This document shows, piece after piece, positions 6,658 through 11,094 of a stretch of DNA of 11,094 bases (the first letter of the stretch is position 1; each line of letters starts with the position of its first letter). This stretch comes from Actinobacteria bacterium UBA912. GTDB taxonomy: Bacteria; Actinomycetota; Coriobacteriia; Anaerosomatales; UBA912. The notes under the pieces are model-generated. The model was given only the letters and a program-made list of their open reading frames with translations. It searched no databases and was not told the origin of the DNA. The stretch spans positions 1-11,094 of the forward strand of contig DBEG01000064.1 of assembly GCA_002293965.1 (NCBI GenBank), written 5' to 3'. Position numbers and translations under genes: made by a program.

Positions 6658-6663
6658 CCACCT
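6658..6663 (-). promoter_or_regulatory. Ribosome binding site deciding the lemA start
   Basis: AGGTGG on the minus strand, eight bases before the ATG at 6649. It overlaps the alternative GTG (6661-6659), which makes that GTG an unlikely start. Confidence 0.6.
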
Positions 6664-6685
6664 TTCGAATATGCGATCTTCACAG

Positions 6686-6714
6686 TTGCTGCTGTCGCAG
6701 TAGCGGTCTATATT
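6686..6714 (+). promoter_or_regulatory. Candidate promoter of the rhomboid gene
   Basis: TTGCTG (6686-6691) and TATATT (6709-6714) are spaced by exactly 17 bp. The -10 matches 5 of 6 consensus bases and the -35 3 of 6. Transcription would start near 6721, about 32 bases before the ATG at 6753. Confidence 0.5.
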
Positions 6715-6752
6715 GACTGAGTCCTTGCGCCTACCATCGATCACAGGCTCCC

Positions 6753-7457
6753 ATGATTCCAATCTACGACGAAAATCCAACCAAGCGTTTCCCATACCTC
6801 ACAGTAACACTGCTGGTTGCCAACATCGCGATCTTCGGATACGAGATTACCTTATCTTCCGATGCTCTGCAGAGTCTTTTCGATACTTGGGGCTTCACGC
6901 CTGTCGCCTACTTCAGCTCCCCGTTTGCGCCCACTGCCCTGATGACCATTGCTACGGCGATGTTCCTACACGGAGGCTGGCTGCACCTGATCGGCAACAT
7001 GCTCTACCTTTGGATATTCGGCAACAACATCGAAGACCGCCTAGGGCCGATATGGTTTCTGGTCCTCTACCTTGGTGGTGGTGCCGCAGCCACCATCGCG
7101 CATGCGCTCATCTATCCCACCTCCGACGTGCCCTTGGTCGGGGCGAGCGGAGCGATCGCTGCACTGCTGGGGGCCTATCTGGTGCTGTATCCCAGGGCCA
7201 AGGTGGTGACGGTGATACCCGTGTTCGTCTTCATCGAGCTGGCCAAACTGCCCGCCGCGTTCGTGATCGGCATGTGGTTCCTGCTACAACTGGCGCAAGG
7301 GGTCGGTTCGATCGGTGTGGCTACAGGCGTGGCATGGTGGGCGCATGTTGGCGGGTTCGTCATCGGCGCGGTAGCCATGCTTCCAATGATCGCTGGATCC
7401 CAGATCAAGTCGACGGCACGACGTCGCACCAGAAAGCGTGCGGAGCCAGAAGAATAG
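6753..7457 (+). CDS. Rhomboid family intramembrane serine protease
   Basis: Rhomboids cleave transmembrane segments of other proteins inside the bilayer. The 234-residue protein has at least six hydrophobic segments. The catalytic serine is S132 in VGASGAIAALLG, and the partner histidine is H198 in WWAHVGGFVIG. The MFLHGGWLHLIGNMLYLWIFG block (70-90) supplies the conserved H78 and N82, and NNIEDRLGP (91-99) is the usual loop after it. So it looks active rather than a pseudoprotease. Between segments 4 and 6 it has the longer VFVFIELAKLPAAFVIGMWFLLQL form common in bacterial GlpG-like homologues. The C-terminus is a short basic tail (KSTARRRTRKR). The ribosome site is weak (AGG only). It is divergent from lemA-htpX-lgt. 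The substrate cannot be told from the sequence. Confidence 0.95.
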   Translation: MIPIYDENPTKRFPYLTVTLLVANIAIFGYEITLSSDALQSLFDTWGFTPVAYFSSPFAPTALMTIATAMFLHGGWLHLIGNMLYLWIFGNNIEDRLGPIWFLVLYLGGGAAATIAHALIYPTSDVPLVGASGAIAALLGAYLVLYPRAKVVTVIPVFVFIELAKLPAAFVIGMWFLLQLAQGVGSIGVATGVAWWAHVGGFVIGAVAMLPMIAGSQIKSTARRRTRKRAEPEE

Positions 7458-7466
7458 CAATCCAGA

Positions 7467-7496
7467 GAGCTCCCGAAGACCTACTCGGCGGAGCTC
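7467..7496. terminator. Hairpin between convergent genes, possible bidirectional terminator
   Basis: GAGCTCC (7467-7473) pairs with GGAGCTC (7490-7496), then CGA with TCG across a two-base bulge, around the loop AGACCTAC. The loop includes the stop codon of the minus-strand gene. The stem is strong and sits exactly between the two convergent stop codons. There is no real T-tract on either side, so intrinsic termination would be inefficient; it may instead protect 3' ends. Confidence 0.45.
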
Positions 7497-7891
7497 ATCT
7501 CGCGCAGGATGTCCTTCACGTCATCAATCCCTGACAGTTGACGCCTGAAGTACTCGCAGTACGCATCGATACGCGCTTGCTGCTCCGGCGTCGCCTCGCC
7601 TACCGGGGCCTCGCTCGAGGATCGCGGGCGGTTCTCCCGTATCTCGGCACCTGCTGCAAGTGCGGCAATTCCAGCCAGTGAGCCCGAATAGGCGTCATTG
7701 TCGGGGGACAGACTGTCGATGGTCGCCAACAAAAAGCCTGGTATCTGTACCATTACCGAGACACCGATACCGCACTTGGGGCAAGTGAAGATGATCTCCG
7801 CTCGCTCAGGAGCGCATAGAACAACGGTGTCGATGTCCTCGATGGCGACCTCGACCGTTCCATCGACTGGGCAGTTGATCGTGAAATCCAT
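7481..7891 (-). CDS. Small four-cysteine zinc-ribbon-like protein of unknown function
   Basis: I do not recognise a named family. The 136-residue product opens MDFTINCPVDGTVEVAIEDIDTVVLC and continues to FTCPKCGIGVSV. The four cysteines C7, C26, C37 and C40 could bind one zinc, with CPKC as the second knuckle; this resembles CpXC-type or other zinc ribbons. A hydrophobic patch IPGFLLATID follows. The middle is Ala/Gly- and Ser/Pro-rich, and the C-terminus (about 100-136) is predicted helical and charged (ARIDAYCEYFRRQLSGIDDVKDILREM). No signal peptide or membrane segment is visible, so it is probably cytoplasmic. A frame extension begins at GTG 7912, but ATG 7891 has a perfect AGGAGG eight bases upstream and is chosen. 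It is a single gene, convergent with the rhomboid gene and divergent from azlC. Confidence 0.8.
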   Translation of the reverse strand: MDFTINCPVDGTVEVAIEDIDTVVLCAPERAEIIFTCPKCGIGVSVMVQIPGFLLATIDSLSPDNDAYSGSLAGIAALAAGAEIRENRPRSSSEAPVGEATPEQQARIDAYCEYFRRQLSGIDDVKDILREMSSAE

Positions 7892-7899
7892 GACTCCCG

Positions 7900-7905
7900 C
7901 CTCCT
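7900..7905 (-). promoter_or_regulatory. Consensus ribosome binding site deciding the start at 7891
   Basis: AGGAGG on the minus strand, eight bases before the ATG at 7891. It is the best Shine-Dalgarno match in the window and rules against the upstream GTG at 7912. Confidence 0.75.
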
Positions 7906-7927
7906 GTGGCACTCGGCCTCTGAGTCT

Positions 7928-7933
7928 ATTGTA
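7928..7933 (-). promoter_or_regulatory. Candidate -10 element for the zinc-ribbon gene
   Basis: TACAAT on the minus strand matches 5 of 6 bases of the -10 consensus. It would start transcription near 7921, about 30 bases before the ATG at 7891. No convincing -35 lies 16-18 bp upstream, so this is a partial call. Confidence 0.35.
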
Positions 7934-8005
7934 CCCGTAGGAGATGAAAACTCCACGTCCTTACACGCAAGAGGGCAAGAACCGAGCCAACCTCGCACGA
8001 GACCA

Positions 8006-8014
8006 TGCTATCAT
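8006..8014 (+). promoter_or_regulatory. Extended -10 promoter of azlC, giving a leaderless start
   Basis: TGC-TATCAT combines an extended -10 (TGN) with a 5-of-6 -10 hexamer (8009-8014). Seven bases separate the hexamer from the azlC ATG, so the transcript would begin at or within a base of the start codon. No Shine-Dalgarno sequence precedes the ATG and no -35 match is seen; both facts fit an extended -10, leaderless gene. Confidence 0.5.
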
Positions 8015-8021
8015 TCGGCGC

Positions 8022-8765
8022 ATGCCAAAGACATCACCCGCAAATACCCAAAGGCCGAACACCCCCGCTGGTCAACTTGCACGCGGGATCAAGTTGGGCT
8101 TCCCTATCTTCCTCGGATACATGCCCGTCGGAGCCGTCTTCGGGATCGTGGCCACCGAAAGCGGGTTCAGCACGACACAAGCAATCATCTGCTCGGCGAC
8201 CGCTCTAGCTGGCGCAGGGCAGTTCATCGCGCTGACCCAGATGAACGGCGGCGCGAGCCTTCTTGCGGTCCTGTTGGCGACGACGATCGTCAACCTTCGG
8301 TATGTGCTTTTCGGCGCAAGCATCGCGCAGCACCTGAAGGAGCTGGGGACCACACGTCAGGCTGCTTTGGCGTTCACGCTGACCGACGAGACTTTCGCCG
8401 TGAACACCAACGACTGCCGAGCAGGCTCGGCTACGGCGTGGTCGATGTTCGGAGTCGGGCTCATTGCCTGGATCGGATGGGTGCTCGGCACCGCGATTGG
8501 CGCTCTCTCGCGTGATGCAATCGGCGATCCATCGCGATGGGGCCTTGAGTTCGCGATGCCCGCGATGTTTGCGGCCCTGTTCGTGGCCCTTGCCGAGAAT
8601 CGTCGGCATCTTGCCATCGGAGTCCTGGCTGGATTCATAGCGCTAGCGCTACCGGCGATGTCTGCCATAGGCATCGTCGTGTCGGATACCCTGTTCATCA
8701 TCGTGCCCTCGGTTGTCGCGGCGCTCATAGGCACCATGCTGTTCCCTAAAGAGAGGGTCAGATGA
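8022..8765 (+). CDS. azlC: AzlC family branched-chain amino acid permease (large subunit)
   Basis: AzlC (BrnF type) is the large membrane subunit of a two-part exporter for branched-chain amino acids and related compounds. The 247-residue protein is strongly hydrophobic, with the family blocks AGAGQFIAL (63-71), TTIVNLRYVLFGASIAQHL (87-105) and LTDETFAV (120-127). The ATG at 8022 is chosen. An in-frame ATG at 7944 would add 26 polar residues unlike the family, has AGGAG directly touching it, and lies upstream of the extended -10. The stop overlaps the azlD start by four bases (ATGA), as usual for the pair. There is no ribosome site; see the leaderless promoter just upstream. Substrate assignment rests on the family only. 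Confidence 0.93.
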   Translation: MPKTSPANTQRPNTPAGQLARGIKLGFPIFLGYMPVGAVFGIVATESGFSTTQAIICSATALAGAGQFIALTQMNGGASLLAVLLATTIVNLRYVLFGASIAQHLKELGTTRQAALAFTLTDETFAVNTNDCRAGSATAWSMFGVGLIAWIGWVLGTAIGALSRDAIGDPSRWGLEFAMPAMFAALFVALAENRRHLAIGVLAGFIALALPAMSAIGIVVSDTLFIIVPSVVAALIGTMLFPKERVR

Positions 8766-9094
8766 TGGAGGCGGGTTTCATCTGGGCGGTCGTTATCGGA
8801 ATGGCCCTGGCCAACTACATGACCCGCTTCCCGTCGATCGCCCTGTTCTCCCGCGTGAGTCTACCCGAACCCTTCATGCGCTGGCTCTCGTTCATTCCGG
8901 CCTCGGTGATGGGGGCCCTGGTCGCTCTGGAGTTGTTCCGGCCTGGTGGCGAGTTCATCGACTCTGCGGCAAGCCCCCATCTGTGGGCCGGCTTGCTGAC
9001 GGCCCTCGCGTACAGGCTGACTCACAGCTTCCTGGGTGCTACCATGGTCGGCATGATAGCCTTCGTGATGCTCAGATCGCTCTTCGGACAGTAA
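8762..9094 (+). CDS. azlD: AzlD family branched-chain amino acid transport protein (small subunit)
   Basis: AzlD (BrnE type) is the small membrane partner of AzlC. The 110-residue protein has about four hydrophobic segments and the family's N-terminal NYMTRFPSIALFSR block (19-32), followed by LPEPFMRWLSFIPASVMGALVALELF. Length is normal. The start ATG overlaps the azlC stop, with GAGAGG five bases upstream; the next codon is also ATG and is an equally possible start. Coupled translation with azlC would give matched subunits. Confidence 0.92.
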   Translation: MMEAGFIWAVVIGMALANYMTRFPSIALFSRVSLPEPFMRWLSFIPASVMGALVALELFRPGGEFIDSAASPHLWAGLLTALAYRLTHSFLGATMVGMIAFVMLRSLFGQ

Positions 9095-9128
9095 GCGCTC
9101 CTAAAACCCGCCGAAAGGACCCCTGACG

Positions 9129-10427
9129 ATGCCTGTAGTTCGCCCATTCCGCGCATGGAGATACCCGTCTGACCAGGATCTTCACACCGTGACAGCCCAG
9201 CCATATGACGTCATCTCCCCTGCGCAGCGAGAAGAGCTGTTGGGCTTGTCTGCCGATAACGTCGTGGCGTTGGAACTACCCGAGGGATCCTTGGATCCGC
9301 AGGCTCCCGACAACCGCTATGAGACCGGTGCCAAGCGCTGGATTCAGTGGACAGGTGATGGCACGCTCGTGCGCGATGATGCACCGACGATCTACGTGCT
9401 AGAGCAGAAATTCACGGTGGATGATCGGCCAATCCGCAGGCGCGCCTTCATCGCCGAGGTCATGCTCCATCCCTTCGCCGATGGGGTCGTCCTCCCACAT
9501 GAGCGGACGCTACCCAAAGCACTGGGCGACCGCTTTGCGCTCCTCGAGGCCACGGCCACCAATCTCTCACAGGTCTTCGGCTTGTACTCCGACCCGGAGC
9601 GCACTACAGATGCCGCTTTTGAGGCCGGGATGGCCCAGGATCCCGTCATGACCGTGACCGACCCTGATGGAGTTGTTTCGACCGTCTGGGCTGTGACCGA
9701 TCCCGAGCAGATCGCAGCGATCACCGGCGCCCTAGCGGACAGCAACGTGTTCATCGCCGACGGCCACCACAGGTACACCGTAGCACTCGCATATCGTGAT
9801 GCTCGAAGGAGCGCGGCCTCAGCCGCTGGCGATGTCCACGCAGACCCGGACTACGACTACGTGATGATGGCGCTCGTAAACCTCGACGACCCGAACCTCA
9901 TCGTCTTGCCAACCCACCGTGTCGCGGACGCACCCAGCGATTTCTCGGCAGAGGAATTCTATGAGGGGCTGAATCGACACTTCGACATCACGGACCTTCC
10001 CGCCGACAGCGGGCCCACAGTCCCCGAGGGTCTCGAGCGCCCGTCGTTCCTGGTCAAGACCTCCGAAGATCCGCAGCCGAAGGTTGCAGTGCTTCGCGCC
10101 GACGTCGATCCATCCTCGGCGGTTGTCGGATCGCACAGCGAGGCGTACAAGGAACTCGACGTCACGCTGCTCCAGGAGCTCGTACTCGATCCGCTCCTCG
10201 GCATCCATCCGGATCGCCCAGAAACCCTTGCTCGCCTCTCGTTCTTCAAGGACGCTGGTGAGGCCCTGGCCGCCACGAGCGAACACGACGTGGCGTTCAT
10301 CCTCCGTCCGACCAAGATGGAGCAGATGAAAGCCGTATCGCTGGCCGGCGAGGTCATGCCGCAGAAGTCGACCTACTTCTATCCTAAATTGCTTTCGGGC
10401 CTTGTGCTGCGATCGATAGACGACTGA
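9129..10427 (+). CDS. DUF1015 family protein
   Basis: This is a full-length, 432-residue member of the DUF1015 family. Recognisable blocks are RPFRAWRYP at the N-terminus, QPYDVIS (24-30), LPHERTLPKALGDR (122-135), ATATNLSQVFGLYSD (141-155) and the strongest family motif, FIADGHHRYTVAL (208-220). The DGHHR motif resembles the DGxHR nucleotide-handling motif of the ParB/SerK (free serine kinase) fold. In some Firmicutes, DUF1015 genes lie beside serine-synthesis genes, so a serine or small-molecule kinase role is possible, but that is inference. It is soluble, with no signal peptide. AAAGGA precedes the ATG by about nine bases. It begins 34 bp after azlD with no clear terminator between, so cotranscription with azlCD is likely. 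Its stop lies 6 bp from that of the convergent repair gene. Confidence 0.88.
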   Translation: MPVVRPFRAWRYPSDQDLHTVTAQPYDVISPAQREELLGLSADNVVALELPEGSLDPQAPDNRYETGAKRWIQWTGDGTLVRDDAPTIYVLEQKFTVDDRPIRRRAFIAEVMLHPFADGVVLPHERTLPKALGDRFALLEATATNLSQVFGLYSDPERTTDAAFEAGMAQDPVMTVTDPDGVVSTVWAVTDPEQIAAITGALADSNVFIADGHHRYTVALAYRDARRSAASAAGDVHADPDYDYVMMALVNLDDPNLIVLPTHRVADAPSDFSAEEFYEGLNRHFDITDLPADSGPTVPEGLERPSFLVKTSEDPQPKVAVLRADVDPSSAVVGSHSEAYKELDVTLLQELVLDPLLGIHPDRPETLARLSFFKDAGEALAATSEHDVAFILRPTKMEQMKAVSLAGEVMPQKSTYFYPKLLSGLVLRSIDD

Positions 10428-10433
10428 AGTACG

Positions 10434-11094
10434 CTACCTGGAGCCGACGCCTTCCGGGGTGATCGACACCAGCCGAGGGCAAGGACCGCCTAGACGACAC
10501 CGATCGCAATCGGGGTTTCGCGGTCGACAGGTCTCCCTGCCCACCAGCCAGGCTGCGATATCGAGCACACCCGGGGATTCTGGGGCACCCTCCCGGGCAG
10601 CCTGCTCGATGGCGGCCGCGCTGTCTTCGTGCGCGAGCCCCGATCGCAAGAAGACCCTGCGGACGTGGATGTCGTAAGCGACCTGCCCGGATTCCAGGCC
10701 CACAAGGTCTACTCGGAAGTGACGCATCAGGATCTGGGTAGCCATCGCGGCCTTCTTGCGACCGATGCCGTCGAATCGACTGAGGCGCTCGCCGACGACC
10801 GCCATAGGCGTGCCGGGCGGCCAAATCGTAGCGGCATCGCCGCCCCACTCCGCGAGTAACCGTGCGGCCGCAGCACTGACCCACTTAGGCAGCGTGTTCT
10901 TGAACCTGTGCAGCATCGGTGGTGCTTGGAACGCAGCCGCCACGGCGTCCGGGTCGGACGCCAGCACGTGCAAATCGAGGGTCCCTAGCCGCTGTTTGAG
11001 CTCCCATGGCCCTGCCCATGCACGCTCCGCAGGAATGCCCTGGGTGAACAAAACGCCGAGGAGGAACGCGTTGGGGTCCTCTTGCAGCAACGCA
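10434..11094 (-). CDS. Endonuclease III-like HhH-GPD iron-sulfur DNA repair protein (5' end cut by the window edge)
   Basis: This is a base-excision repair glycosylase of the HhH-GPD superfamily, with about 219 residues visible. Counting from the TTG codon at 11090, the helix-hairpin-helix is at 104-118 (LSRFDGIGRKKAAMA). K112 aligns with the catalytic lysine of endonuclease III and D140 (YDIHVRRV) with its catalytic aspartate. The C-terminal cluster C188-X6-C195-X2-C198-X5-C204 is exactly the endonuclease III [4Fe-4S] pattern. The visible N-terminus (LQEDPNAFLLGVLFTQGIPAERAWAGP) is unlike classical Nth and recalls an actinobacterial HhH-GPD group that is usually described without the cluster. 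The frame is open to the edge with no convincing start, so the beginning lies outside. Substrate base and glycosylase-only versus lyase activity cannot be decided here. Confidence 0.88.
   Translation of the reverse strand, partial: ALLQEDPNAFLLGVLFTQGIPAERAWAGPWELKQRLGTLDLHVLASDPDAVAAAFQAPPMLHRFKNTLPKWVSAAAARLLAEWGGDAATIWPPGTPMAVVGERLSRFDGIGRKKAAMATQILMRHFRVDLVGLESGQVAYDIHVRRVFLRSGLAHEDSAAAIEQAAREGAPESPGVLDIAAWLVGRETCRPRNPDCDRCRLGGPCPRLVSITPEGVGSR

Noticed and set aside
6713..7534. 273-residue plus-strand frame overlapping the rhomboid gene
   Set aside because: Out-of-frame shadow with Arg/His-rich composition; the rhomboid frame has the catalytic motifs.
7944..8021. Upstream ATG for azlC at 7944
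   Set aside because: It adds 26 polar residues not typical of AzlC, its AGGAG touches the ATG with no spacer, and the likely transcription start is downstream of it.

Overview
The window is GC-rich chromosomal DNA, judged by eye at about 60% GC. It most resembles a Gram-positive actinobacterium, possibly of the Coriobacteriia or a nearby deep lineage. Three observations point that way: the order pdxS-pdxT-yebC-ruvC, a GAAC-N4-GTTC LexA box of the Gram-positive type, and an apparently leaderless gene (azlC). The exact taxon is inference. I see no rRNA, tRNA, CRISPR array, insertion sequence or prophage gene. The content is housekeeping and envelope functions, and no plainly new multi-gene system stands out. 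The most useful signals are regulatory.

Positions 1-2953 (minus strand) hold a tightly packed operon: pdxS, pdxT, yebC and ruvC, with ruvC running off the left edge. A well-formed sigma-A-type promoter precedes pdxS. A second promoter before ruvC carries a perfect 12-bp LexA palindrome, so ruvC (and probably ruvA/ruvB outside the window) can be induced by DNA damage independently of vitamin B6 synthesis. The first 20 bases are almost pure G and look like an assembly edge.

Positions 2954-4391 hold a DUF3048 (YerB-like) lipoprotein gene on the minus strand. It has a strong promoter and a 15-bp inverted repeat abutting the -35 box. Upstream lie about 330 bp with no convincing gene, containing a nested set of complementary segments (4209-4315) that could be a structured RNA.

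Positions 4392-6649 (minus strand) hold a lemA-htpX-lgt cluster. It encodes a membrane-anchored LemA protein, a membrane zinc protease and the prolipoprotein diacylglyceryl transferase; lgt starts on the base after the htpX stop. Divergent from it is a rhomboid serine protease gene (6753-7457). This makes a short envelope-quality-control neighbourhood next to a lipoprotein that Lgt would modify.

Positions 7481-7891 (minus) encode a small four-cysteine zinc-ribbon-like protein of unknown function, convergent with the rhomboid gene across a strong hairpin. Divergent from it are azlC-azlD (branched-chain amino acid export), followed after 34 bp by a DUF1015 gene. The right edge holds a convergent, 5'-truncated gene for an endonuclease III-like, iron-sulfur HhH-GPD DNA repair protein.
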